This document shows, in pieces, positions 1 to 10,516 of a stretch of DNA of 64,000 nucleotides. The DNA is from Palsa-459 sp963841965 (GTDB lineage Bacteria; Actinomycetota; Acidimicrobiia; Acidimicrobiales; RAAP-2). Under the pieces are notes generated by a model. That model ran no database searches, was not told the DNA's origin, and saw nothing but the letters and a program-made list of their open reading frames with translations. The translations under genes were made by a program, and so were the position numbers. Where the stretch lies: the NCBI GenBank assembly GCA_963841965.1, contig CAWJES010000001.1:434001-498000 (forward strand). The letters run 5' to 3'. Every line of letters begins with the position of its first letter. The first letter of the stretch is position 1.

Positions 1-506
1 CACCTGCCAGGCGCCGAGATGTAGCTCAGCACCATCCGGGCCATGAACCTCGACGTGCGCTGCGCAACCGGCCCGTCACCGAGACCGTCCTTCACGAGGT
101 ACGGGAGCAGGAACTCGGCCACCAGCTCCAAGGTGGACTGCGACGTGCGCACCAGGGAGGGTTCGAGCACCTCGGGCTGCTCGCGCAGCACGATCTGCAG
201 CACCTCGAGCTCGGCGAGCGCTCGGTGCGCCACGAGCAGCCCCCGGACCATGACCTCCTCGAGGGTCACGGCATCGGCGACCGCCGCGCCGAGCCGCAGG
301 AAGAAGCGTCGGTGCTCGAAGGAGACGAGCGCGTCGAGCAGCTCGTCGCGACCTCCCGGGAAGTGCCGGTAGATCGTCGCCCGGGAGCAACCCGACTCGC
401 GGGCCACGTCCTCGACAGAGGTGCGCCGGACGCCTGCGACGCAGATCGCCCTGCTGGTCCCCTCGAGGATCCGCTCTCGAACCGACTCGCGCCTCGCGTC
501 GATCAC
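1..506 (-). CDS. TetR/AcrR-family transcriptional regulator (3' end cut by window edge)
   Basis: About 168 residues can be read from a GTG at 506 before the window ends, so the C-terminus is missing. The N-terminal helix-turn-helix lies at about residues 28-57 and includes SVEDVARESGCSRATIYRHF, the typical TetR recognition helix followed by an aromatic/basic motif. The rest is helical, as expected for a ligand-binding/dimer domain, but gives no hint of the ligand. The start is chosen because GTG overlaps the dapB stop as GTGA, implying translational coupling to dapB. Regulators of this family usually repress a nearby gene; the target is probably left of the window or is the gene itself. No operator was identified. 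Confidence 0.85.
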   Translation of the reverse strand, partial: MIDARRESVRERILEGTSRAICVAGVRRTSVEDVARESGCSRATIYRHFPGGRDELLDALVSFEHRRFFLRLGAAVADAVTLEEVMVRGLLVAHRALAELEVLQIVLREQPEVLEPSLVRTSQSTLELVAEFLLPYLVKDGLGDGPVAQRTSRFMARMVLSYISAPGR

Positions 507-1282
507 GAGTCGAGCACCGACTCGAGGCCGCGCACCACCCCGGTGATCGAGCTGAGGCCCCGGAGCGCCAGCAGGAGGCCCTCCATGAAGCTCGACCGGT
601 CATAGGTGTCGTGGCGGAGCGTCAGGCCCTCGCCGGGGCCCCCGAAGATGACCTCTTGGTGCGCGAGCAGCCCCGGGAGCCGCACGCTGTGCACGTGGAT
701 ACCGCCGGGGCCGGTGGCGCCCCTCGCGCCCGGAATGGTCGTCGACTCCGTCGGATCGTGGGGCTCGCCCAGTCCGTGGCGTGACCGCGCGTCGGCGAGC
801 GCCTCGGTGGTCGCGATGGACGTGCCCGATGGCGCGTCCTTCTTCGCAGCATGGTGCAGCTCGATCACCTCGACGCTGGCGAAGTAGGGGGCCGCCTGCA
901 CGGCGAACCGCTGGACCAGGACCGCGCCGATGGAGAAGTTCGGGACCACGAGGATCCTCGACGGACCGCCCGAGCAGGCGGCACGGGCGGCCTCGAGGTC
1001 CTCATCGGTCAGGCCGCTGGTGCCGACGACGGCGTCCTTTGCGTTGCGCGCGACCCAGGCGATGGTCTCGCGCGCCACGTCGGCGATGGTGAAGTCGACC
1101 ACGACGTCCACGAGGTCCGCGTCGAGCTCGCCGATCGCCCCCACGTGCACAACGCCGGAGGCGCCCGCCACGTCCGACGGGTCGACGACTGCGGCGAGCT
1201 CGAGGTCGTCGGCGGCGAGGATCGTCGAGACCGCCTCGGCCCCCATCCTCCCGGCGGCTCCGACTACTGCGACGCGTTGCAC
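503..1282 (-). CDS. dapB: 4-hydroxy-tetrahydrodipicolinate reductase
   Basis: This cytosolic enzyme reduces 4-hydroxy-tetrahydrodipicolinate with NAD(P)H in the lysine/diaminopimelate pathway, feeding peptidoglycan cross-linking. The protein has 259 aa, a normal length. It begins with a Rossmann nucleotide-binding loop GAAGRMG (residues 8-14), has VDFT at about 62-65 and GTSG at about 87-90, and carries the family signature ELHHAAKKDAPSGTS (141-155) with the catalytic His pair and substrate-binding Lys. The C-terminal HQE and FGGPGE segments also match the family. The GTG start has no Shine-Dalgarno sequence but a TATGGT hexamer 6 nt upstream, suggesting a leaderless message. The tetR-like gene follows with a 4-nt overlap. 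Confidence 0.96.
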   Translation of the reverse strand: MQRVAVVGAAGRMGAEAVSTILAADDLELAAVVDPSDVAGASGVVHVGAIGELDADLVDVVVDFTIADVARETIAWVARNAKDAVVGTSGLTDEDLEAARAACSGGPSRILVVPNFSIGAVLVQRFAVQAAPYFASVEVIELHHAAKKDAPSGTSIATTEALADARSRHGLGEPHDPTESTTIPGARGATGPGGIHVHSVRLPGLLAHQEVIFGGPGEGLTLRHDTYDRSSFMEGLLLALRGLSSITGVVRGLESVLDS

Positions 1283-1288
1283 GCCCCG

Positions 1289-1294
1289 ACCATA
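1289..1294 (-). promoter_or_regulatory. Predicted -10 element (TATGGT) of leaderless dapB
   Basis: TATGGT lies exactly 6 nt before the dapB GTG, so transcription would begin at or next to the start codon. No ribosome-binding site is visible. Several other first genes in the window share this spacing. Confidence 0.5.
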
Positions 1295-1326
1295 CAGAGC
1301 CGCGAGAGCCCGGTCGGACTCGGTCC

Positions 1327-1395
1327 GGTCAGGTGGCTGCGGTCCGGTGCCGGCGGTCAGGTGGCTGCGGTCCGGTGCCGACGGTCAGGTGGCGG
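1327..1395. repeat. 28-bp tandem repeat, about 2.5 copies
   Basis: Two nearly identical 28-bp units occupy 1327-1354 and 1355-1382 and differ at one position (G versus A at the penultimate base). A truncated third unit runs 1383-1395. The partial copy contains the stop codon of the YfhO-like gene, so the repeat array forms both the gene end and most of the 102-bp gap before dapB. The unit core is ggtcaggtggctgcggtcc. Confidence 0.9.
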
Positions 1396-4087
1396 CGGCC
1401 CGGGACCTCGCGTCATGGTCGTCTGCCCGGCGCCGACGACGCGAGTCGACGACGAGCCACCCCACCCCGACGAGCAGCACGAACGACGAGGCAGTGGTCG
1501 AGATGATCCCGGCGCGCAGGTGCGGAGCGTGATAGCTGAACTCGACCGACCACAGGCCTGCGGGCAGATGCACGCCCTGGATCAGGCCGACGGGCACCAC
1601 AGGGCTCGGCAGCGGCCGCTGGCCGCCGAGCGGGGCGACCCGCGCGACCCACCCGGGCAGCCACGCCTCCGAGCGGATCAGCATCGTGGGCGTCAGCGTC
1701 GCGACGTCCACAGTGAGCGTCCCAGAGGAGGATGACGCGGCGACCGTCGCCGTCGCATGCATCGCCCTCGGGCTCAGCCACACGGTCGGGGCGATGCGGG
1801 TGGTGCGGAAGAGCGACAGCTCTCCGACCACCCCGCGGAAATGCCAGCCGTCGCTGTTGAGGCCATATTGCATCTCCGAGTTGGCCCAGATCTGGCGCCC
1901 GCCGGGCATTGTGACGATGGTCGAGGCGAGACGGAACCCGTGTGCCCCCGTCACGACCACCGCTGAGGCGCTCGGGTGCGTCGGGAAGATCGCGTGGAGT
2001 GCCGACGACCCCTTCAGCACGGTGCGCACGCGCAGCACCTGGCCGCGCACGCCGAGCAGGTGGACGCTCGGCGCGACCTTCGAGACAGCACCGCCCTCGG
2101 GGCCGGCGAAGGTGATCGAGTCGACTGTGGTCATCGTGCCGAAGTACCGCACCGCCGAGGTCGCACGCTTGATAGGCCCACAGCTGAAGTTGGGCCCGAA
2201 CGCACCGGGCGGCGAGATCAGACCCGCCTGGCTGATGGCGATCGTGGCGAGGCGCAGCTGGCGGAATCGCCCGCTGGCGAGCGCGCAGCCGTCGAGGCTC
2301 GCGATCGACCTCGTGCCGGTGACGTTCGAGTAGCGCTCCGAGACGAGCGACCCGTAGCCCTGGACGCTCGGGATCCCCGTGAAGACGTTGATGTTGCCGA
2401 GGCCGAGCGGCGCCGTCTGGTGGTAGTTGCCGTTGCCCGGGTCGACGATGGCCGACCGCCCCGTCGTGCCGAGCAGGGCCTGTGCCGCGGTGACGTTGGG
2501 CACCGGCCCGGAGAGCCCCGAAATGAGGGAGGACTGATACAGGATGTTGAACGTGACGAGGTCGAGGACCGCCACGAGGACGAGCGCGCGCGCACCCATC
2601 TGGGATCGTGACGGTCTTCGCAGGAGCACGACGAGATAGGCGACGGAGACCACCAGGGACACGACCACGGCGGTGCGGATGTCCGACGCGACCGCAACGG
2701 CGCTCGACTGGTTGTCGAGGAACGCGACGATGGTGCCCGGCGTGATGAGGGCGACCGCGCTCAGCAGCGCGGTCGCGCCGACCGGGATCAGCGTGACGAA
2801 TCTGGCCCTGCCCGTGAGGGAGGCCTCCTCGGCTCGCCCGCGGGCCACGGCGTCGACGAACCATGCGAGCAGCACGGCCGCGCCCAGGTCGAAGATCGCG
2901 AGGTTCCTGCTCTGCAGCCGGGTCTTTCCGAATAGCGGCACCATGTGGAACAGGTGGCCGAGCGGCGTCATCGAGCCCCAGGTGAGGAGCAGGCCGCAGA
3001 CGGCGAGGATGAAGAAGACGACCAGGGTGCGACGGTCCGCGTCCGAGCGCCTGCGCGCGAGCTGCACGCCGAACGCGAAGGCCGCCGTCAGCGCGAGCAG
3101 TCCGACGTAGCCCGTCACCTCGGCGAGGTTGTAGGACCCGAAGAAGGAGGGGGTGCCCGCCACGCCGTTGCCGCCGAGGAGCCCCTGGACCAAGAGCAGC
3201 GGCGTCCACCGGACGGAGAGCGAGCCCGAGCCGAAGAAGGTGTAGGAGATCGACGAGCGCTCGGAGAGCTTGATGAACCCCCACCCGGGGTACAGCTCGA
3301 TCAGGGACAGCAGGACGCCCCACGTCACGCCAACCGCGTTCGCGAGCAGGAACACGATGCGTCCGGCCAGCGTCACCACCCTGGCGCCCCCGTGCGTGAG
3401 CAGCTCGACGCCAGCGACGATGATCGCGACCATCTCGCCGTCCGCGATGGAGCGCGGCTCCGCCGTGAGGAAGATCATGCCGACGACGAAGGCGAGCCCG
3501 AGCACACCGGGCAGCGCGCGGCGGATGTGGCTGCGCCACCCCTCTGCGTCGTTGACGCCGAGCAGCTCGCGTCCGAGGAGCAGCTGGCACAACACCAGCC
3601 ACGGCAGCCAGGACTGTCCCTGGACGACCGCGATGTGGACCAGCTGGCCGACCATCGCGCCGCCGAACGCGTACGTCACCGCAGCGAGGACGGAGGCGAC
3701 CTCTGAGAAGCCGAGCCACCTCGACAGCGCATAGAGCCCGAGGCCCGCCACCCAGTAGACAAGGAGGAGGTTCAGGACCCACGCGGACAGCGCGGGAACG
3801 AAGACGAAGAGGAGGGTGCCGGGATAGAGGCTCCCCGCGTTCATCCCGCCGAGCAGCGGGGTCCCCGAGTCGGCGAAGGGGTTCCACAGCGGCCAGTGCC
3901 CGGCTGCGATCTGCTGGCCCGTGAGAACCCGGAGGGGATAGTTCTGGAGGAGGTTGTCTCCGGAGATCGCCGGGTGTCCGGCGAGGGCGGGCAGCACGAA
4001 CAGGAGGACGGGAACGCCGAGGATGATCCCGATCGAGAGGCGATCTCGGTGCGTCCACGATCGGGGCGACCACCAGCGCAGCTGCAT
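1385..4087 (-). CDS. YfhO-like multi-pass membrane protein
   Basis: This 900-aa integral membrane protein opens with a hydrophobic segment (about residues 18-36) followed by a lumenal-type loop with SGDNLLQNYPLR and NPFADSGTPLLGG, the pattern of YfhO-family/GT-C-fold polytopic proteins. I count roughly a dozen hydrophobic stretches up to about residue 500, then a long soluble domain and a final transmembrane helix near the C-terminus ending in an Arg-rich tail. YfhO-type proteins are linked to lipid-linked sugar transfer and cell-envelope glycosylation; the substrate here is unknown. It starts 4 nt after the M16 peptidase stop, so it is probably the tail of the long rimP-to-peptidase transcript. 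Its stop codon lies in a 28-bp repeat array. Confidence 0.75.
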   Translation of the reverse strand: MQLRWWSPRSWTHRDRLSIGIILGVPVLLFVLPALAGHPAISGDNLLQNYPLRVLTGQQIAAGHWPLWNPFADSGTPLLGGMNAGSLYPGTLLFVFVPALSAWVLNLLLVYWVAGLGLYALSRWLGFSEVASVLAAVTYAFGGAMVGQLVHIAVVQGQSWLPWLVLCQLLLGRELLGVNDAEGWRSHIRRALPGVLGLAFVVGMIFLTAEPRSIADGEMVAIIVAGVELLTHGGARVVTLAGRIVFLLANAVGVTWGVLLSLIELYPGWGFIKLSERSSISYTFFGSGSLSVRWTPLLLVQGLLGGNGVAGTPSFFGSYNLAEVTGYVGLLALTAAFAFGVQLARRRSDADRRTLVVFFILAVCGLLLTWGSMTPLGHLFHMVPLFGKTRLQSRNLAIFDLGAAVLLAWFVDAVARGRAEEASLTGRARFVTLIPVGATALLSAVALITPGTIVAFLDNQSSAVAVASDIRTAVVVSLVVSVAYLVVLLRRPSRSQMGARALVLVAVLDLVTFNILYQSSLISGLSGPVPNVTAAQALLGTTGRSAIVDPGNGNYHQTAPLGLGNINVFTGIPSVQGYGSLVSERYSNVTGTRSIASLDGCALASGRFRQLRLATIAISQAGLISPPGAFGPNFSCGPIKRATSAVRYFGTMTTVDSITFAGPEGGAVSKVAPSVHLLGVRGQVLRVRTVLKGSSALHAIFPTHPSASAVVVTGAHGFRLASTIVTMPGGRQIWANSEMQYGLNSDGWHFRGVVGELSLFRTTRIAPTVWLSPRAMHATATVAASSSSGTLTVDVATLTPTMLIRSEAWLPGWVARVAPLGGQRPLPSPVVPVGLIQGVHLPAGLWSVEFSYHAPHLRAGIISTTASSFVLLVGVGWLVVDSRRRRRADDHDARSRAAAT

Positions 4088-4091
4088 CGCC

Positions 4092-5366
4092 TCAGTGCCA
4101 CCCTGCCCCGTCGAGCCGTCGCTCGACGAGCGCCCCGCCGTCGCGCGGGCCCACGACCACGAGCGTGCGGGGCGCGGACCCGATCAGGGCTGCCACCTCG
4201 TGCACCGCGTCGGTGGTGACCGATTGGATGCCGTCCACCACCTGATCGAGCGTACGGACCGATCCGTCCAGCAGGATGGATCCGCCGATCCGCGCCATCG
4301 TCTGGCCTGAATCCTCCGCCGCGATGAGCGCGTCGGCGCGCAGCGCCTGCTTGGCGATCTCCACCTCGCGGTCCGACGCGCCGCCCTGGGCGAGGTCGTT
4401 CACCTCGACCGCGACGAGATCGAGGACCCGGTCCACATGCTCGGGCGCGGTGCCCGCCGCGATGCACAGGGCCCCGGCATCCGAGAACTGGGCCCGCTCG
4501 GAGTACACCTGGTAGGCGAGGCCGGCGCGCTCGCGGATGGACGTGAAGAGCCTCGAGGAGAGCCCCCCGCCCAGGATCTGGTCGTAGACGCGGAGCGCGT
4601 CGGTGCGCGGGTCGGAGCGCTCGGGGATCCGCACGCCGATGACGATCTGCGCCTGCTCGGTCTGGGTCCGCTCGAACGCGAGGCCGCCCGGCGCGGTCGC
4701 GGGCGCGACGGCGGTGCCGCGCTCCACGTCGCGCGCCGGCCACCGCTCGATGGCGGCGCGCACGACCGCATGGTCCACGTCGCCAGCCGCGGCGACGACG
4801 AGGTTCGCGGGGCCGTAGTGCGAGTCGAAGAAGCCCCGCACGTCGCCCGGCGTGATGGCGCGCACCGAGTCGAGGGTGCCCAGCGGATCACGCCCGAGCG
4901 GGTGCGACGCGAAGATCGACTCGAAGAACAGCTCCGCGGCGACGCTGCCCGGGTCGTCTCGCGAGATGAGGATCTCGTCCTCGATGACCGTGCGCTCGGC
5001 GGCCACGTCGTCGGGGCGCAGCGCGGGGTCCGAGAGGATCTCACCGAGGATCGAGAGGCCCACGTCGATGTCCTCGCCCAGCAGGCGGACCCAGAAGCAG
5101 GTGTGCTCGCGCGCGGTGTAGGCGTTCGACTGCCCACCGACCCGGTCGAGCTGCTCGGCGATGCTGAAGGCGTCGAGCCGGTCCGTGCCCTTGAACAGCA
5201 GGTGCTCGAGGAAGTGCGAGGATCCTGCCAGCGCGGCGGTCTCGTGGCGCGAGCCCGCCGCCACGAAGACGCCGAGGGACGCGGAGCGCGCGCCCTCGAC
5301 GACCTCGGTGACGAGCCGACATCCGTTTGCAAGTTGCTCGAAGACCGCGCCGGGCGCGGTCGCCAC
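4092..5366 (-). CDS. M16-family zinc metallopeptidase (processing-peptidase-like)
   Basis: A 424-aa pitrilysin-superfamily protein. The inverted zinc motif HFLEH is at about residues 46-50, with the distal metal-binding Glu expected in the ERTVIEDEI segment about 75 residues later. The C-terminal half repeats the fold and contains the GGGLSSRLF substrate-binding segment typical of mitochondrial processing peptidase-like enzymes. Bacterial members are often encoded directly after pnp, as here: the GTG start lies 9 nt after the pnp stop. It probably degrades small peptides or processes proteins in the cytoplasm; no substrate can be named. The YfhO-like gene follows by 4 nt. Confidence 0.93.
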   Translation of the reverse strand: MATAPGAVFEQLANGCRLVTEVVEGARSASLGVFVAAGSRHETAALAGSSHFLEHLLFKGTDRLDAFSIAEQLDRVGGQSNAYTAREHTCFWVRLLGEDIDVGLSILGEILSDPALRPDDVAAERTVIEDEILISRDDPGSVAAELFFESIFASHPLGRDPLGTLDSVRAITPGDVRGFFDSHYGPANLVVAAAGDVDHAVVRAAIERWPARDVERGTAVAPATAPGGLAFERTQTEQAQIVIGVRIPERSDPRTDALRVYDQILGGGLSSRLFTSIRERAGLAYQVYSERAQFSDAGALCIAAGTAPEHVDRVLDLVAVEVNDLAQGGASDREVEIAKQALRADALIAAEDSGQTMARIGGSILLDGSVRTLDQVVDGIQSVTTDAVHEVAALIGSAPRTLVVVGPRDGGALVERRLDGAGWH

Positions 5367-5375
5367 TGCCGTTCC

Positions 5376-7787
<2,412 letters not shown>

Positions 7788-7825
7788 GGTGCTCCTTTGT
7801 GTTGTGGGCACCATGCCGCCGGATC

Positions 7826-7864
7826 CCAGTGGTGGAGCTCCGCAGTGCGGCTACCCACCACTGG
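7826..7864 (-). promoter_or_regulatory. Hairpin in the rpsO-pnp intergenic region, pnp leader
   Basis: Perfect 10-bp inverted repeat (arms 7826-7835 and 7855-7864, CCAGTGGTGG/CCACCACTGG) with a smaller stem CCGC-AGT-GCGG inside the loop. It lies about 40 nt upstream of the pnp start. In E. coli a long pnp-leader stem is cut by RNase III and allows PNPase autoregulation; a similar role here is inference from position only. Confidence 0.55.
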
Positions 7865-7893
7865 CAGCCGACGAGGTCTCGGTGCCGTCTGGT

Positions 7894-7910
7894 GCCGGGA
7901 TCCTCCCGGC
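7894..7910 (-). terminator. GC-rich hairpin downstream of rpsO
   Basis: Stem GCCGGGA/TCCCGGC with a 3-nt loop, 14 nt after the rpsO stop. No T-run follows on the minus strand, so it would be at most a partial terminator or a 3'-end stabilising stem for rpsO mRNA. Confidence 0.4.
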
Positions 7911-7924
7911 GACTGCTGGTCCGC

Positions 7925-8182
7925 CTACCGGCGGATGCCGAGCTTCCCGATGAGCGTGCGATACCGCTCGACGTCGTTGCGCTGCACGTAGTTGAGCAGC
8001 CGACGGCGCTGGCCGATGATCATCATGAGTCCGCGTCGGGTGTGGTGATCGCCCTTGTGGACCTTCAGATGCTCGGTGAGGTGGTTGATCCGCTCCGTCA
8101 GCAGCGCGATCTGGACTTCGGACGAGCCGGTGTCCGTCTCGTGCTTGCGGTGCTCGGCGATGATCTGTGCCTTCTCAGCCAT
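7925..8182 (-). CDS. rpsO: 30S ribosomal protein S15
   Basis: An 85-aa primary 16S rRNA-binding protein that organises the central domain of the 30S subunit. The sequence has the family hallmarks HETDTGSSEVQIALLTERI and HKGDHHTRRGL, and ends YRTLIGKLGIRR; the length is typical. It sits between ribF (115 bp upstream) and pnp, the classical ribF-rpsO-pnp order. The ATG at 8182 is unambiguous from the conserved N-terminus MAEKAQII. The gap to ribF may hold a separate promoter, but I could not define one. Confidence 0.98.
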   Translation of the reverse strand: MAEKAQIIAEHRKHETDTGSSEVQIALLTERINHLTEHLKVHKGDHHTRRGLMMIIGQRRRLLNYVQRNDVERYRTLIGKLGIRR

Positions 8183-8297
8183 TACGGCAGGTACCCCAAT
8201 CTTCGGGTTGTCCCGGAGGCGCGCCAGCGGCGCACCGGTCGGCAGGGTGCCGACCAGAGATCCACTCTAGCAGGCACGCCCTGCGCGCGGGTGGCCG

Positions 8298-9227
8298 CTA
8301 GGGGGCCACGAGCCGGCGCGTCGCGTCGACGTCCAGCCTGATCTGGGCGGCGAGTGCCTCGACCGAGTCGTACTTCTCCTCGCCGCGGAGCCTCGAGACG
8401 AACTCGAGCCTCCCCCACTCCTCGTACAGGGAGCCCTCGAAGTCCACGAGATGGGCCTCGACGAGCACGTCGGCGTCCTCGTAGAACGTGGGCCGCCGGC
8501 CCACCGAGATCGCCGCTGGGTACCGCCGTCCCGTCCCGCGTGTCCAGGTGCCGGCGTAGATCCCGACCTCGGGCACGCAGAATCCGGCGGCGACCGACAG
8601 GTTGGCGGTCGGGAACCCGATGACGCGGCCCCGGCCGTCTCCGCGGACCACGGTCCCCTCAAGCTCGTGGGGGCGGCCGAGCAGGCGGGCGGCATGCGCG
8701 ACGTCACCGGCGGCGAGGAGCCCGCGGATCCGCGTCGAGGAGATCGGCTCGCCGTCGGCGGCGTCGAGCGCCACAGGCACGACCTCGTAGCCGCCGGCCG
8801 CCGAGAGGTCGCGCAGCAGCCCCACGTCCCCGGCGCGCCGGTGCCCGAAGCGGAAGTTCTCACCCACGACCACCGCGGCGGCGCGGAGCTCGTCGACGAG
8901 CACCGCCTGCACGAAGGCCGCCGGGTCCTGGGAGGAGCGTGCCGGGTCGAATCCCACGACGACGCACCGGTCGATGCCGGTGGCCGCGAGCAGCTCCAGG
9001 CGCCGCTCGAACGAGCACAGCGACAGCGGCGCTCGCTCGGGGGCGACGACCGCCGCGGGGTGCGGGTCGAACGTGACGACGACGGTCTGGAGCCCGCGGG
9101 CCTCGGCGAGCGACCGGAGCTGCGCGAGCACGTGGCGGTGGCCCAGGTGCACGCCGTCGTACACCCCGACGGTGACCGCCGCGCGCGAGTCGTCGACGGG
9201 ATACGTGCCCTCTGCGAAGACCTGCAC
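8298..9227 (-). CDS. ribF: Bifunctional riboflavin kinase/FAD synthetase
   Basis: A 309-aa enzyme converting riboflavin to FMN and then FAD. The N-terminal nucleotidyltransferase domain has GVYDGVHLGHR and the downstream ISSTRIRGLL signature. The C-terminal flavokinase domain has GRGRVIGFPTANL and the YEEWGRLEFV metal-binding region. The GTG at 9227 lies 10 nt after the truB stop and gives a normal family length; earlier in-frame starts would run through truB. The order truB-ribF-rpsO is classical. Product flavins serve enzymes throughout the cell, and no FMN riboswitch is visible here. Confidence 0.95.
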   Translation of the reverse strand: MQVFAEGTYPVDDSRAAVTVGVYDGVHLGHRHVLAQLRSLAEARGLQTVVVTFDPHPAAVVAPERAPLSLCSFERRLELLAATGIDRCVVVGFDPARSSQDPAAFVQAVLVDELRAAAVVVGENFRFGHRRAGDVGLLRDLSAAGGYEVVPVALDAADGEPISSTRIRGLLAAGDVAHAARLLGRPHELEGTVVRGDGRGRVIGFPTANLSVAAGFCVPEVGIYAGTWTRGTGRRYPAAISVGRRPTFYEDADVLVEAHLVDFEGSLYEEWGRLEFVSRLRGEEKYDSVEALAAQIRLDVDATRRLVAP

Positions 9228-9237
9228 CGCGCCGAAC

Positions 9238-10146
9238 CTAGTCGTGGCCGGGCGCGGCACCCTGCGCCGCCAGCACGACGTCGGGTCGCAGGGTCCCTGC
9301 GCCGTTGTCGACGCACACCGCGACGAGCGCACCCCCGTGGTCGAGGACGGCCACGGGGGTGCCCGCAGCGGCGGCGATCGGCCACCGGACCGCCTTGCCG
9401 TGCCCGAGGTCGACGACCTCCTGGGCGTTGACGATCCACTGGGGGAGCTCGCCCACCATGGCGGCCGGTGCCGCAAGGGTCGAGGCTGCGCCCGCGCCCA
9501 GCGCTTCGAGGGCCTCGAGGGTCGTGGCGCCGTCGAGCGTGAACCGGCCGACCCTCGTGCGACGCAGCGAGGTCAGGTGCGCGCCGCCGCCGAGCGCGCG
9601 ACCGAGGTCGTCGGCGAGGGTCCGCACATAGGTTCCCGACGAGCAGTCGACCGTGAACGAGTAGACCCCGGCGCCGAGGGGTGCGACCGCGAAGCTCGAG
9701 ACCTCGACGGTCCGAGGCGGACGCTCGACCTCCTTGCCCTCGCGGGCGAGCTCGTGCAGCCGCCTGCCGCCGATCGAGATCGCCGAGACCATCGGTGGGA
9801 CCTGGCTGATGGTCCCGGTGAGCGCCCGGGCGGCCGCCTCGACGTCGGCCGGCGTCACCGCAGCCATGTCGAACGACGCGACCACGTCGCCGGTCGCATC
9901 GAGCGTCGTGGTGGCGGATCCGAGCTCGAGGGTCCCCTCGTAGGTCTTGTCCGTGCCCTGCAGGAAGCGCAGGAGCCTCGTCGCGCGCCCGACGCCGATC
10001 AGCAGCACCCCGGTCGCGGGGGGATCGAGCGTCCCGGCGTGTCCGACCCGGCGCTCGCCCAGGATCCGTCGCATCCTCGCGACGACGTCGTGGCTCGTCA
10101 TCCCCGCGGGCTTGTCGATGACCGCGAGCCCGATCGGCTCGGTCAC
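9238..10146 (-). CDS. truB: tRNA pseudouridine(55) synthase
   Basis: A 302-aa enzyme that makes pseudouridine 55 in the T-loop of tRNAs. The N-terminus reads LAVIDKPAGMTSHDVV, and the catalytic motif GHAGTLDPPATGVL (about residues 36-49) contains the conserved Asp. Later family segments are YEGTLELG and CSSGTYVRTLADDLG. The start GTG at 10146 forms a GTGA overlap with the rbfA stop, implying translational coupling. A C-terminal PUA-like tail of about 60 residues completes the protein. It belongs to the infB operon. Confidence 0.96.
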   Translation of the reverse strand: MTEPIGLAVIDKPAGMTSHDVVARMRRILGERRVGHAGTLDPPATGVLLIGVGRATRLLRFLQGTDKTYEGTLELGSATTTLDATGDVVASFDMAAVTPADVEAAARALTGTISQVPPMVSAISIGGRRLHELAREGKEVERPPRTVEVSSFAVAPLGAGVYSFTVDCSSGTYVRTLADDLGRALGGGAHLTSLRRTRVGRFTLDGATTLEALEALGAGAASTLAAPAAMVGELPQWIVNAQEVVDLGHGKAVRWPIAAAAGTPVAVLDHGGALVAVCVDNGAGTLRPDVVLAAQGAAPGHD

Positions 10147-10514
10147 GCCTCGGGCTCCGCCCATCGGCGCAGGACGTCCTCGACCATGGCCCCGTGCACG
10201 ACGGCGGGGTCGACCGCGAACGAGAGTCGCGGCGTGCGCTTGAGGCGGACCTGGTCTGCCACCTCGCGCTGGAGCTGGACCCGGCGCAGCTCCAGGATCT
10301 CCCTCGCCTCGTCGGTGAGCGACGAGAGGTACACCACCGCGGTGCGAAGGTCCGGCGAGCACTCGACGCCCGTGACGGTCACGAGCCCCATGTCCTCCTC
10401 GGCGTCAGCGAGCCGCTCGAGGGCGTCGGCGACGACCTCTCGCAGGACCTCGTTGACCCGAGCGACCCGCGGATAGCCATGGGCGCCCTGTCCCTTCGGG
10501 GCGGGAGGTGCCAC
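10143..10514 (-). CDS. rbfA: 30S ribosome-binding factor A
   Basis: A 123-aa small KH-like protein that binds immature 30S subunits and assists 16S rRNA 5'-end maturation. The family core RVARVNEVLREVVADAL near the start and VTVTGVECSPDLRTAVVYLS in the middle are clear, and the C-terminal FAVDPAVVHGAMVEDVLRR matches the family end. The GTG at 10514 begins 2 nt after the infB stop. The preceding Pro/Gly-rich 14 residues are not conserved, so a start a few codons later cannot be excluded. It is followed by truB with a 4-nt overlap. Confidence 0.95.
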   Translation of the reverse strand: MAPPAPKGQGAHGYPRVARVNEVLREVVADALERLADAEEDMGLVTVTGVECSPDLRTAVVYLSSLTDEAREILELRRVQLQREVADQVRLKRTPRLSFAVDPAVVHGAMVEDVLRRWAEPEA

Positions 10515-10516
10515 GG

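Noticed and set aside
7894..7910. Strong rho-independent terminator after rpsO
   Set aside because: The stem is good but no T-run follows on the minus strand, so it is listed only as a weak hairpin.
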